DNA of 64,000 nucleotides from DATJGR01 sp963780795 (GTDB lineage Bacteria; Pseudomonadota; Gammaproteobacteria; Pseudomonadales; Azotimanducaceae): contig CAWADH010000009.1 in assembly GCA_963780795.1 (NCBI GenBank), positions 62,001 to 126,000 on the forward strand, given 5' to 3'. Position 1 is the stretch's first letter. The number at the start of each line of letters is the position of its first letter. A program made the translations under genes and the position numbers. Below are positions 1 through 8,653 of the stretch, one piece after another. A model generated the notes under the pieces. The model ran no database searches. It saw only the letters and a program-made list of their open reading frames with translations, and had not been told where the DNA came from.

Positions 1-1
1 C

Positions 2-1912
2 ATGTCAACCGTTAGAGACGCAATCGGATCGAGCACACGGGCAACGCGACCGCTCGCGCCGGCACTATGGCGCGCCAGCATGTTCGGTCTCGTGATCGTG
101 CTGATCGCGCTCGCGCAGTTCGCGGCGACGTGGCGTCCGGTTGATGTGCACGAGATCGCGTTCGTGTTCTTTGCATGGCTCGATCAATCGCTGCTGATCG
201 CGGCGCCGCTGTTCGGCGTGGCGTGGCTGACGGGTTATCTCGAACGACGAACGAAACGCGGCGCGACCGTGGCGCGAACGATGCGCTTGGTGTTCGCGGT
301 AGTTGCAACGCTCGTCGCGGCCACGCTGCTGGCCGACGTGCGCATTCACCAGTTGTACGGCTTCCACATCAACGGCTTCGTCTGGAATCTCGTCACGACA
401 CCAGGCGGCATCGCATCGATGGAAGCGTCGACGGAAACGTGGCTGACCGTGGCAGTGGCCATCGTCGCAGTCTTAACTGCGGTGTTCGGAGGCGTTTGGT
501 GGCTACAACGGCGCGACAACGTCGCGTTGCGGTTTCGCCGGTGGATCGTCGTCGCTGGCGTGATCGCGGTCGTCGTATGCGATAAGGGGCTTTACGGTTA
601 TGCGGACCTCTCCGGCAACGGCCAGATGTTGCGCGCGTCGGGATTGTTCCCGTTCTATCAGCCGGTCACGTTCCGGTCGGCTGCCAAACGCGTCGGCATC
701 GAACCCGCGCCCGCGTTGATCGGGTCGGTGTCGCAGCGCGGCACGCTCGCGTACCCGCGCAAGCCCATCGAGATTGCACCGATTGGAACACCGCCGAACG
801 TGCTATGGCTCGCGGTCGAGTCGATGCGCTTCGATCTGCTGAACGACACAACGATGCCGCGGTTGTGGGCGTTTGCCGCCGATAATCTGCGCTTCACGCG
901 TCACCTGAGCGGCGGCAATCGCACGCGCATGGGCATGTTCACGATGTTCTATTCGCTGCACGGCCCGTACTGGTCGCACGTGCTCGAACAGCAGCGCGCT
1001 CCGGTGTTCTTCGACGTGATGGGCCGGCTCGGTTACGACGTGGAAGTGTTCACCAGCGCGAAGTTCTCGTATCCGGAGTTCGATCGCACGATTTTCGTCG
1101 ACGTGCCCCCCGAACGTCGTCACGAATATTTTGAAGACGAAGTGTTCTGGCATCGCGACGAGCACAACGTGGACGCGATCGTCGCGAGCCTCGATAAGCG
1201 CGACACGGCGAAGCCGTTCATGCGTTTTCTATTCTTCGAGAGCACGCACGCGCCGTATCAGTTCCCGGAGCAGGATGCGATCGCGAAACCCTACGGCGAC
1301 GCGATGAACTACGCGCTGATGAATCCGGCGCGTGACATCGAATTGATCCGTAACCGTTACGTCAACGCGGCGCACTTCGTCGACAGCCAGATCGGCCGTC
1401 TGCTCGATTACCTCGACGCGAAGGGGCTGATGCAGAACACCATCGTGGTGGTCACCGGCGACCACGGCGAAGAGCTGCTGGAACACGGTCACTGGGGACA
1501 CGGCTCGGCGTTCGTAGACGAACAGATCCACGTGCCGATGGTGATGCGGATTCCGGGGCAGCCGCCGCGGGTGATCGACACCGTGACGAGCCATCTCGAC
1601 ATCGTGCCGTCGCTGTTGCCTGCATTCGGGGTAACGAATCCGCCGGTGGACTACGCGCTCGGTGCCGACGTGGTGCGTGGTGTGCCGGATCGAACGCGCG
1701 TCATCGCCAGCGAATGGTCTGGTTTCGCGTACATCGACAAAGACTACGTCGCGACCATTCCGCTCAGCGGCGGCTTCGACGCCGACGTCCATCGGCAAGG
1801 GGATTACGCGCCGGTGCCGGCGCTGCCTTTCTTCAAGGCTCACACCGAAGACCTTGCGGAGGTGATGCGGGAGATGTCGGTATTCCTGACGAAGGACGGC
1901 GCCGCGCATTGA
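2..1912 (+). CDS. Inner-membrane sulfatase-fold protein (YejM/PbgA-like)
   Basis: A 636-residue protein with about five N-terminal membrane segments in the first 200 residues, then a periplasmic alkaline phosphatase/sulfatase-type domain. The nucleophile region GGNRTRMGMF lies near residues 303-312 and the metal-binding motif VVTGDHGEE near 481-489, so the fold is clear. This layout matches the DUF3413/YejM family, whose E. coli member senses LPS in the inner membrane and does not need sulfatase activity. Whether this one is an enzyme is not known. The ATG is the second base of the window, so the true start could lie upstream. The stop codon overlaps the -35 box of the paa promoter. Confidence 0.8.
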   Translation: MSTVRDAIGSSTRATRPLAPALWRASMFGLVIVLIALAQFAATWRPVDVHEIAFVFFAWLDQSLLIAAPLFGVAWLTGYLERRTKRGATVARTMRLVFAVVATLVAATLLADVRIHQLYGFHINGFVWNLVTTPGGIASMEASTETWLTVAVAIVAVLTAVFGGVWWLQRRDNVALRFRRWIVVAGVIAVVVCDKGLYGYADLSGNGQMLRASGLFPFYQPVTFRSAAKRVGIEPAPALIGSVSQRGTLAYPRKPIEIAPIGTPPNVLWLAVESMRFDLLNDTTMPRLWAFAADNLRFTRHLSGGNRTRMGMFTMFYSLHGPYWSHVLEQQRAPVFFDVMGRLGYDVEVFTSAKFSYPEFDRTIFVDVPPERRHEYFEDEVFWHRDEHNVDAIVASLDKRDTAKPFMRFLFFESTHAPYQFPEQDAIAKPYGDAMNYALMNPARDIELIRNRYVNAAHFVDSQIGRLLDYLDAKGLMQNTIVVVTGDHGEELLEHGHWGHGSAFVDEQIHVPMVMRIPGQPPRVIDTVTSHLDIVPSLLPAFGVTNPPVDYALGADVVRGVPDRTRVIASEWSGFAYIDKDYVATIPLSGGFDADVHRQGDYAPVPALPFFKAHTEDLAEVMREMSVFLTKDGAAH

Positions 1913-1936
1913 CTTGGTGCGTATACGCCGTATGAT
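1909..1936 (+). promoter_or_regulatory. Sigma-70-like promoter of the paa operon
   Basis: TTGACT at 1909-1914 and TATGAT at 1931-1936 are separated by 16 bp. Both are close to the -35 and -10 consensus. The site is 54 bp upstream of the paaA start codon, and the -35 box overlaps the stop codon of the upstream gene. Confidence 0.6.
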
Positions 1937-1940
1937 TCAT

Positions 1941-1964
1941 AAATTCGGTGTGTCCCAAGAATTT
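1941..1964. promoter_or_regulatory. Candidate operator palindrome upstream of paaA
   Basis: AAATTC at 1941-1946 and GAATTT at 1959-1964 form a perfect inverted repeat with a 12-bp spacer. It begins 5 bp after the -10 box, so it would cover the transcription start. A paaX gene closes this operon and PaaX represses paa promoters in other bacteria, so PaaX is the natural candidate. That assignment is inference. Confidence 0.45.
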
Positions 1965-1989
1965 CGTATCACTTTGAGAGGACGGCGCC

Positions 1990-2949
1990 ATGGCCGCTAT
2001 CGACGAATCCGAATTGCAGGCGCGCTTCGATGCGCGGGTTGCCGCGGAAGAGCGCATCGAGCCGAAAGACTGGATGCCGGACGCCTACCGCCGCAACCTG
2101 ATCCGCCAGATGTCGCAGCACGCGCACTCCGAAGTGATCGGCATGCAACCGGAGGGCAACTGGATCAGCCGGGCGCCGACGCTGAAGCGTAAAGCGATTC
2201 TGCTCGCGAAAGTGCAGGACGAGGCAGGGCATGGTCTTTACCTGTACAGCGCCACGGAGACGCTCGGCACGACGCGTGAAGCGCTCGTCGATGCATTGCA
2301 TGAAGGCCGCGCGAAATATGCATCGATCTTCAATTATCCGTCGCTCACCTGGGCCGATGTCGGCGCGATCGGCTGGCTCGTGGATGGCGCCGCGATCGTC
2401 AATCAGATCTCGTTGCAGCGGACGTCCTACGGCCCCTATGCGCGCGCGATGGTGCGCATCTGCAAAGAGGAGAGTTTTCACCAGCGCCAGGGGTACGAAA
2501 TCATGCTCGCGCTGTGCCGCGGCAGCGACGAACAGCGCGCGATGGCACAGGACGCCCTGAACCGGTGGTGGTGGCCGTCGCTGATGATGTTCGGGCCGCA
2601 CGACGCGGCGTCGGCGCACTCCGCACAGTCCATGCAGTGGAAGCTGAAGCGTCAGTCGAACGATGAGCTGCGGCAGAAGTTCATCGACCAGACGGTGCCG
2701 CAGGCGGAGTTTCTCGGCATCACCATTCCCGATCCGAAGCTGTGCCTCGACCCTGCCACCGGCCACTACGCGTTCGGCGAAATCGACTGGAGCGAGTTCC
2801 AGCGCGTGGTCGCCGGCGATGGACCGTGCAATCGTCAGCGCCTGGCGCACCACACGCGCGCGCACGACGACGGCGCGTGGGTGCGTGAAGCCACTCACGC
2901 GTGTCAAGCCAAACGCGTGGCTCGAGCGCGCCTGGAGGTGGCGTCGTGA
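1990..2949 (+). CDS. paaA: 1,2-phenylacetyl-CoA epoxidase, catalytic subunit A
   Basis: This is the diiron oxygenase subunit that epoxidises the ring of phenylacetyl-CoA. The 319 residues match the family in length. Two carboxylate/histidine ligand motifs are visible: DEAGHG near residue 77 and EESFH near 160-164. The N-terminal pattern ending in MSQHAHSEVIGMQPEGNW is typical of PaaA. A GAGAGGA Shine-Dalgarno sequence precedes the ATG. It is the first gene of paaABCDE, and its stop codon overlaps the GTG of paaB. Confidence 0.96.
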   Translation: MAAIDESELQARFDARVAAEERIEPKDWMPDAYRRNLIRQMSQHAHSEVIGMQPEGNWISRAPTLKRKAILLAKVQDEAGHGLYLYSATETLGTTREALVDALHEGRAKYASIFNYPSLTWADVGAIGWLVDGAAIVNQISLQRTSYGPYARAMVRICKEESFHQRQGYEIMLALCRGSDEQRAMAQDALNRWWWPSLMMFGPHDAASAHSAQSMQWKLKRQSNDELRQKFIDQTVPQAEFLGITIPDPKLCLDPATGHYAFGEIDWSEFQRVVAGDGPCNRQRLAHHTRAHDDGAWVREATHACQAKRVARARLEVAS

Positions 2950-3230
2950 CCGACGCGATGCCGCTCTATGAAGTCTTCATCCGTTCCAAGCGCGGGCTCG
3001 ACCACCGGCACGTCGGAAGTCTGCACGCCGAGGACTCGGCGCAGGCGCTCGAATACGCGCGCGACGTTTACACGCGCCGCGGTGAAGGCGTCAGCATCTG
3101 GGTGGTGAAGAGCGGCGACATCGTCGCGTCGCAGGAAGCCGACAGTGCGAGCTTCTACGATCCGCAGGACGACAAACCGTATCGGCACGCGACGTTCTAC
3201 AAAGTGCCGGACGAAGTGAGCAACCTGTAG
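2946..3230 (+). CDS. paaB: 1,2-phenylacetyl-CoA epoxidase subunit B
   Basis: A 94-residue protein of the PaaB family, a small structural subunit of the epoxidase that bridges PaaAC heterodimers. The segment MPLYEVFIRSKRGLDHRHVG and the closing pattern of a dinucleotide-free small protein fit PaaB. I chose the GTG at 2946 because it forms a GTGA overlap with the paaA stop; the ATG at 2958 is an alternative. Its TAG stop shares one base with the start of paaC. Confidence 0.93.
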   Translation: MTDAMPLYEVFIRSKRGLDHRHVGSLHAEDSAQALEYARDVYTRRGEGVSIWVVKSGDIVASQEADSASFYDPQDDKPYRHATFYKVPDEVSNL

Positions 3231-3997
3231 TGGCGATGGCGCCGCACGCGGCCGACCTCCGCGCGTTCTCGATCGCGCTCGGCGACGACGCGCTCGTCCT
3301 CGGGCAGCGGCTCGCCGAGTGGGTGAGCAACGCGCCGTCGCTCGAGGAAGAACTCGCACTGGCGAACGTGGCGCTCGATCACATCGGCCGCGCGCGCATG
3401 TTCTACGGCCACGCGGCGGAGATCGCGGCGGATGGCAGCGACGAAGACTCCATCGCGTTCGGCCGCGATACGCGCAGCTACACCAACCTGCTGATCAACG
3501 AACTGCCGCGCGGCGACTTCGCGTTCACGATGGTGCGGCAGTTCCTTGTCGATGCGTTCAACGTGCCGTTCCTGACGGCGCTCGCCACGTCGAGCGAGCC
3601 GGGGCTCGCGGCTATCGGAGAAAAGGCGGTGAAGGAATCCGCATACCACCTGCGCCGCAGCCGCGACTGGATGCTGCGGTTGGGTGACGGAACTGCGGAG
3701 AGCCACGACCGCGCGCAGCGCGCCGCAGAGGAGCTGTGGGGCTACACGCGCGAGCTGTTCGAGCCGTTCGGCGCGGAGGCGCGCCTGACCGCCGCGCGCA
3801 TCACCACCGATCGCGCAGCGCTGGAAGACCCGTGGCGGCGCGAAGTGGCTGCGACGTTTGAAGAAGCAACGCTGCGAATGCCACAAGACACGTGGAGCAT
3901 CCGCGGCGGGCGCGACGGTGTGCATACCGAACATCTCGGCTATCTGCTGGCCGAAATGCAGTTCATGCAGCGCGCATATCCGGGACAGCGATGGTGA
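3230..3997 (+). CDS. paaC: 1,2-phenylacetyl-CoA epoxidase, structural subunit C
   Basis: PaaC is the ferritin-like but metal-free partner of PaaA in the epoxidase core. The 255 residues begin with a helical region rich in short hydrophobic repeats (LGDDALVLGQRLAEWVSNAP) and include NVALDHIGRARMFY, both typical of the family. The GTG at 3230 shares one base with the paaB stop; an ATG at 3236 is an alternative start. The last seven bases overlap paaD. Confidence 0.95.
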   Translation: MAMAPHAADLRAFSIALGDDALVLGQRLAEWVSNAPSLEEELALANVALDHIGRARMFYGHAAEIAADGSDEDSIAFGRDTRSYTNLLINELPRGDFAFTMVRQFLVDAFNVPFLTALATSSEPGLAAIGEKAVKESAYHLRRSRDWMLRLGDGTAESHDRAQRAAEELWGYTRELFEPFGAEARLTAARITTDRAALEDPWRREVAATFEEATLRMPQDTWSIRGGRDGVHTEHLGYLLAEMQFMQRAYPGQRW

Positions 3998-4500
3998 GTG
4001 CGCGGCACATCGACATCGTGCCGGCGGCACACGCGGCGCGTCTCGCGGTACGGCGCGCATCTGCCGACGAGCCGCTTTGGGCGCTGCTCGACTCGGTGAT
4101 GGATCCCGAAGTGCCGGCGCTCAGCTTGTGGGAACTGGGCGTGCTGCAGGACATCCGCCGCAGGCCCGACGGAGTCGTAGTGGTCGTAACGCCCACTTAC
4201 TCCGGATGCCCGGCGATGCACGCAATGGAAGAAGCGGTGCGGCAGCGGCTGGCGGAGGCGGGTTACAACGAGGTGACGATCGAGCGGCGGCTGAGTCCGG
4301 CGTGGACCACCGACTGGATGTCGAACGCAGCGCGCAGTGCGTTGCGCGAGTATGGAATCGCGCCGCCAGGTCCGACGAGTTGCCCGCAATGCGGTTCGGC
4401 GCACACGGCGCTGATCTCCGAATTCGGATCTACGGCCTGCAAAGCCCTGTATCGATGCGAGGAATGCGGTGAGCCCTTCGACTACTTCAAGCCGCACTGA
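3991..4500 (+). CDS. paaD: Phenylacetate degradation Fe-S assembly protein PaaD
   Basis: A 169-residue MIP18/DUF59-family protein. The DUF59 core includes LLDSVMDPEVPALSLWELG and the cysteine in TPTYSGCPAM. The C-terminal part adds a zinc-ribbon-like CPQC and CEEC pair. PaaD is thought to help mature the iron-sulfur or diiron centres of the epoxidase. The ATG at 3991 overlaps the end of paaC by seven bases. An upstream in-frame extension is open but lies inside paaC and has no family support. Confidence 0.93.
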   Translation: MVSARHIDIVPAAHAARLAVRRASADEPLWALLDSVMDPEVPALSLWELGVLQDIRRRPDGVVVVVTPTYSGCPAMHAMEEAVRQRLAEAGYNEVTIERRLSPAWTTDWMSNAARSALREYGIAPPGPTSCPQCGSAHTALISEFGSTACKALYRCEECGEPFDYFKPH

Positions 4501-5581
4501 GTCGTTCGTGAAGCTGCCGATCGTCGAGACGCGGATGATCACCGACGATGCAATGGCGGTGCGATTCGCGCTTTCGGGCGACGTGGCGCCTGCGTTCCGG
4601 TTCCAGCACGGCCAGTACCTCACGTTGAGCGACGAGGTGGAGGGCGAGCCGTTGCGGCGTTCGTACTCGATCTGTTCCGCTGTGGGCGATCCCGATCTGA
4701 CGATCGCGGTGAAGCGCATCGACGGCGGCCGGTTCTCGGAGCACGTACATCGCAATTTCAGGCGCGGCATGTCGGTGGAGGTTGCGCCGCCTGCGGGCGA
4801 ATTCACTACACCGTTGCAGCCCGAGCAGGCGCGCAGCTACCTGTGCATCGCGGCCGGCAGCGGCATCACGCCGATCCTGTCCATCGTCCGTACCGTACTG
4901 GCGCGCGAACCGCGCAGCCGGGTGACGTTGTTGTACGGCAATCGCCGCACCGCCACGATGATGTTCCGCGAAGAGCTGTGCTTCCTGAAGAACGCCTACC
5001 TCGATCGCCTGCAATGGATCAACGTGATGAGCCGCGAACAGCAGGAAGCCGACGTTCTCAACGGCCGCATCAACAACCGCAAGGGCGGTGAACTGAACCG
5101 GCACCTGATCCGCATCCGCGCGTTCGATCAGTTCTTCCTGTGCGGACCGGAAGCGATGATCTCCGAAGTGTCGCGCGGGCTGCGCCGCGAAGGCATCAGC
5201 GAAGAGCGCATCCATTACGAGCTGTTTCACGCGTCGGCGCAGGACGCCCGGGCGGTGATCGCGAAACACCACGCGCGCGCGGAACGGTTCGCGGGTTCGC
5301 TGTCGGAGGTGCGCGTGCGTGCCGGCGGCCGCGAAATCAGTTTCGAACTCGCATCGGATGGGGAGAACGTGCTCGACGGCGCGCTGGAGGCCGGTCTCGA
5401 AGTGCCGTTCTCGTGCAAAGGCGGCGTTTGCGCCACCTGCAAGGCGAAGCTGCTCGAGGGCGAAGTGGAGATGGACCTCAACCACGCGCTCGGTGCGGCT
5501 GAAGTCGCTGCCGGCTACATCCTCACGTGTCAGGCGCATCCGATCTCGAAGCGCATCGTGGTCGACTACGACGCGGTGTGA
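4469..5581 (+). CDS. paaE: 1,2-phenylacetyl-CoA epoxidase reductase subunit
   Basis: PaaE passes electrons from NAD(P)H through FAD and a [2Fe-2S] cluster to the PaaA diiron centre. The 370 residues hold a ferredoxin-reductase domain (RRSYSICS for flavin, AAGSGITPILSI for nucleotide) and a C-terminal plant-type ferredoxin with CKGGVCATC and a final cysteine in ILTCQAHP. I chose the GTG at 4469 because GAGGAA sits a few bases upstream; this overlaps paaD by 32 bases. GTG 4508 is possible but has no clear ribosome binding site. Confidence 0.94.
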   Translation: MSPSTTSSRTESFVKLPIVETRMITDDAMAVRFALSGDVAPAFRFQHGQYLTLSDEVEGEPLRRSYSICSAVGDPDLTIAVKRIDGGRFSEHVHRNFRRGMSVEVAPPAGEFTTPLQPEQARSYLCIAAGSGITPILSIVRTVLAREPRSRVTLLYGNRRTATMMFREELCFLKNAYLDRLQWINVMSREQQEADVLNGRINNRKGGELNRHLIRIRAFDQFFLCGPEAMISEVSRGLRREGISEERIHYELFHASAQDARAVIAKHHARAERFAGSLSEVRVRAGGREISFELASDGENVLDGALEAGLEVPFSCKGGVCATCKAKLLEGEVEMDLNHALGAAEVAAGYILTCQAHPISKRIVVDYDAV

Positions 5582-5606
5582 GCCGCGCGTGAACGCGAAA
5601 GTCGTG

Positions 5607-6497
5607 ATGCCTGAAGCGACGCTGGTGCAGCTGCTGAAGCGGAGGAAGCCCGCTGCGCAGTCGCTGATCGTCACGCTGTTCGGCGACTGCGTGTCGCAAC
5701 ACGGCGACAGCCTGTGGCTCGGCAGCCTGATCGGGTTGCTGGAGCTGTTCTCGATCAACGAACGGCTGACGCGCACCTCGGTATACCGGTTGGTGCAGGA
5801 CGACTGGCTGGCGGTGCAACGCCTCGGGCGCCGCAGCTACTATCGCTTCACCGCGCACGGGCAACGCGAATACGAGCGCACCGCGGCGCGCGTTTATTCC
5901 AGTACGCGCCCGGCGTGGGACGGCACGTGGACGCTGGCGATCCTGCACGACGTATCCGGTGCCGCGCGCGAGACGTTGCGAACCAGCCTCGGCTGGATCG
6001 GCTTCGGACAATTGGCGTCAGGCGTGTTTGCGCGGCCGTCGGCGGACCGGCAGGGTCTCACCGATCTGATCGAAGAATTGGCGCTCGAACGCCGCGTTCT
6101 GGTGATGGAAGCACAGGCCGAGCCGGCGTCGATTGCCGAACTGGCCGAGGGCCGCTGGCACCTGCCGGAACTCGCCAGGCGGTATCGACGTTTCCTGGTC
6201 GACTTCGAGCCGTTGTTGCCGCTGGCTCCAAGGCTCGAACCGCAAACGTGCTTCGTCGTGCGCACGCTGCTGATTCACGAATTCCGGCGCATCGTGCTGA
6301 CCGATCCCGATCTGCCCGACTCGTTGCTGCCGCCGGATTGGCCGGGTCACGCCGCCTTCGATCTGACGAAAGCGCTGTACGCCAAAGTGACCGAACGTTC
6401 GACGCGCTTCGTGCAGACGCTGGAGAACGAAGCAGGCACCCTGCCGGAGCCGCGCGCGCAGTTCCATCGGCGTTTCGGTGGCTCAGCGCGACGCTGA
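5607..6497 (+). CDS. paaX: PaaX-family transcriptional regulator
   Basis: A PaaX-type repressor of about 296 residues. The N-terminal winged-helix region includes LIVTLFGDCVSQHGDSLWLG and RTSVYRLVQDDWLAVQRLGR, both diagnostic of the family. A PaaX C-terminal domain follows. In other bacteria PaaX represses paa genes and is released by phenylacetyl-CoA. It follows paaE by 25 bases, so it is probably cotranscribed and would control its own operon. The start is uncertain: ATG 5607 is given, GTG 5589 is also possible. The 3' end overlaps the convergent P450 gene by 15 bases. Confidence 0.9.
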   Translation: MPEATLVQLLKRRKPAAQSLIVTLFGDCVSQHGDSLWLGSLIGLLELFSINERLTRTSVYRLVQDDWLAVQRLGRRSYYRFTAHGQREYERTAARVYSSTRPAWDGTWTLAILHDVSGAARETLRTSLGWIGFGQLASGVFARPSADRQGLTDLIEELALERRVLVMEAQAEPASIAELAEGRWHLPELARRYRRFLVDFEPLLPLAPRLEPQTCFVVRTLLIHEFRRIVLTDPDLPDSLLPPDWPGHAAFDLTKALYAKVTERSTRFVQTLENEAGTLPEPRAQFHRRFGGSARR

Positions 6498-7715
6498 TAC
6501 GCTCACGTCGAGCCGCTCGAAGCCGCGGAAGCGGATGCGTTGTCGTACCGGCGGAGTTCGCATCAGCTGCAGTGTCGGAAATCGCTCGAGCAGTGCGCCG
6601 ATGGCGACCTTGCCTTCGATGCGGGCGAGCGACATGCCGACACATGCGTGAATGCCACTCGCGAACGCGAGGTGATGATTCGGCGTGCGCTCGATGTCGA
6701 AGCGTTCCGGTTCGTCGAATTGTGCCGCGTCGCGATTCGCGGCGCCGATGCACAGTGTGATCTGGGTGCCCGGCTCGAACGTGACGCCGCCTATCTGCGT
6801 CGCTACCGACACTTCCCGATTGCCGAGCTGGTTCGGGCTGGCGAAGCGCAGCGTCTCTTCGATTGCGCCTTTGATCGATGCAGGCCGTTCGCGGAGTTGT
6901 TCGCGCGCGCCGGGCTCGGTCAGAAGGCAGTGCACGCCGTTGCCGATCAGGTTGGTGGTGGTTTCGTGCCCTGCATTGAGCAGAAAGATGCAGTTGTGCA
7001 AAAGCTCGGCCTCGCGCAGTTCGCCGCGGTCGTGCAGGGCTGTTAGGGTCGACAGAACGTCGTTCGGCGCGCCGGACGGGTGCGAACGGCGGTACTTCAC
7101 CAGCGCGCGGAGATAGTCCACGAACTCGGTCACTGCGCGGTTGCCCAGTTCGAGCTGTTCCGCGGTGAGCTCCGGCTCGAGCGCACCGAGAATCGCCAGC
7201 GACCAGCGCCGCAGGTTGTCGCGATCCTCCTCCGGTACCGTGAGCAGGCTCGAAATGATCTCGACTGGAACGCGCGAGGCAAAGTGCTCGATCAGGTCCA
7301 CATCGCTGCCGCCGGCGAAGCGCTGCGCCAGTTCGTCGAGCAGTTGCACCACGACGCGTTCGAGCGCCACGATCGTCGGCTCGATCGTTTTCGGTTTCAG
7401 CGCTTCCGCCAATGTCGCGCGCACGCGCGTGTGATAGGGCGGATCGTTGAAGACGAGGCTCGTCGTGTGATGGCTGAACAGCGGCCCGGCGCCGAACTTG
7501 GGTCTGAACAGGCGGCGCTTGTCGGAGCTGAAGTTCGAGTTGCGGTATACCTGCAGGCAGTCGTCGTAACGGGTTACGAGATACGAACCGTCGGGGCAAC
7601 GATGGATCGGATCGGTTTCGCGAAGCATCGCGTACCACGGAAACGGGTTGTCGATGAATCCGGCCGGCGGATGCGCGAGGTCGAAGTGCGCGATTGCGTC
7701 GGCGAGGCTGACCAT
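6483..7715 (-). CDS. Cytochrome P450
   Basis: A complete 410-residue bacterial class I P450. The I-helix oxygen-activation motif AGHETT is near residue 250, the ExxR motif EETLRF near 286-291, and the heme-ligand loop FASGIHACVG holds Cys358. There is no membrane anchor or fused reductase, so it needs separate ferredoxin partners, and none is next to it. The substrate cannot be told from the sequence. It starts three bases after the rlmJ stop, so the two genes are likely one transcript. It converges on paaX with a 15-base overlap. Confidence 0.93.
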   Translation of the reverse strand: MVSLADAIAHFDLAHPPAGFIDNPFPWYAMLRETDPIHRCPDGSYLVTRYDDCLQVYRNSNFSSDKRRLFRPKFGAGPLFSHHTTSLVFNDPPYHTRVRATLAEALKPKTIEPTIVALERVVVQLLDELAQRFAGGSDVDLIEHFASRVPVEIISSLLTVPEEDRDNLRRWSLAILGALEPELTAEQLELGNRAVTEFVDYLRALVKYRRSHPSGAPNDVLSTLTALHDRGELREAELLHNCIFLLNAGHETTTNLIGNGVHCLLTEPGAREQLRERPASIKGAIEETLRFASPNQLGNREVSVATQIGGVTFEPGTQITLCIGAANRDAAQFDEPERFDIERTPNHHLAFASGIHACVGMSLARIEGKVAIGALLERFPTLQLMRTPPVRQRIRFRGFERLDVSVSASR

Positions 7716-7718
7716 ACG

Positions 7719-8543
7719 TTACTCCGGCACCAGCCAGTCGCAAGCGGCGCGTCCGTTCGGCACCAGCGCGCGCCCGAGGAAGGGCGTCAGAGACTCGATC
7801 TCCGCGACCGCCTGATATGGCGGATTGACGATCAGCAGACCGGAACCGGTAACGCCGCGAGACGCCGGCTGATGCGGATCGAGCTCGACGCACAACGTCT
7901 TCGGCGGATCGAGACGTTTGTAGCGGCGCTTGAGTGCCACCGGATCGTGCTTGCCGTGGAGTGGATACCACACGAGATAGACGCCGTGGCCGAAGCGCGC
8001 GAACGCTGCCTGCAGGCCGTCGACCAGTTGCTGCGGCTCGTCTGCGAGTTCGTAAGCAGGGTCGATCAGGATCACGCCGCGCCGCTCGCGCGGCGGCAGT
8101 ACCGCTTTCAGCAGTGCGTATCCGTCGTCGCATTCGATCTGCACGCGCGGGTCGGCGCGCAGCGTCTGGTGCAGCGACGCATGGTCGGCCGGATGGCGCT
8201 CGCACAGCAGTAAGCGGTCAGTGGGGCGCAACCAGTGTGCGGCAATCATGGCCGAGCCCGGATAGCGTCGAAGCGAGACGCCGGTGTTGAACGATCCGAC
8301 GCATTCGAGATAGCGCGATACACACTGCGGCATTGAGTCCCGCGAAAGCGCGCGCAGCGGCACGATGCCGCCGCCGTGTTCGCCGTCGTCATCCAGCGCA
8401 TACACGCCCGCGCCAGCGTGCGTGTCGACATAGGCGAGTGGAGCGGGTTTGGCGATCGCCGCATCGAGCACCGCCGTCAGCGCGCAGTGTTTGAACACAT
8501 CGGCGAGGTTTCCGGCGTGAAAGCCGTGTCGATAGCTGAGCAA
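7719..8543 (-). CDS. rlmJ: 23S rRNA adenine-N6 methyltransferase (A2030)
   Basis: RlmJ methylates A2030 of 23S rRNA. Key parts are LSYRHGFHAGNLADVFKH at the N-terminus, the SAM-binding YVDTHAGAG, and the catalytic DPAYE-type motif (IDPAYELADEP). I chose the TTG at 8543 because it puts the start exactly at the conserved family N-terminus (MLSYRH) and gives 274 residues, close to the 280 of E. coli. The reading frame stays open upstream to a GTG at 8633, but the extra 30 residues match nothing. It is divergent from the glutamate dehydrogenase gene. Confidence 0.92.
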   Translation of the reverse strand: MLSYRHGFHAGNLADVFKHCALTAVLDAAIAKPAPLAYVDTHAGAGVYALDDDGEHGGGIVPLRALSRDSMPQCVSRYLECVGSFNTGVSLRRYPGSAMIAAHWLRPTDRLLLCERHPADHASLHQTLRADPRVQIECDDGYALLKAVLPPRERRGVILIDPAYELADEPQQLVDGLQAAFARFGHGVYLVWYPLHGKHDPVALKRRYKRLDPPKTLCVELDPHQPASRGVTGSGLLIVNPPYQAVAEIESLTPFLGRALVPNGRAACDWLVPE

Positions 8544-8653
8544 TGCGGTGACTCGGTGGAGCTTCGGGCGGAAGTGCAGGCAGGTTACTGGGCGATCGTC
8601 GGTGGGTCCACTCGGCCTATACTGGCGCGTCACCGACCGGACGACGTCCTGCT

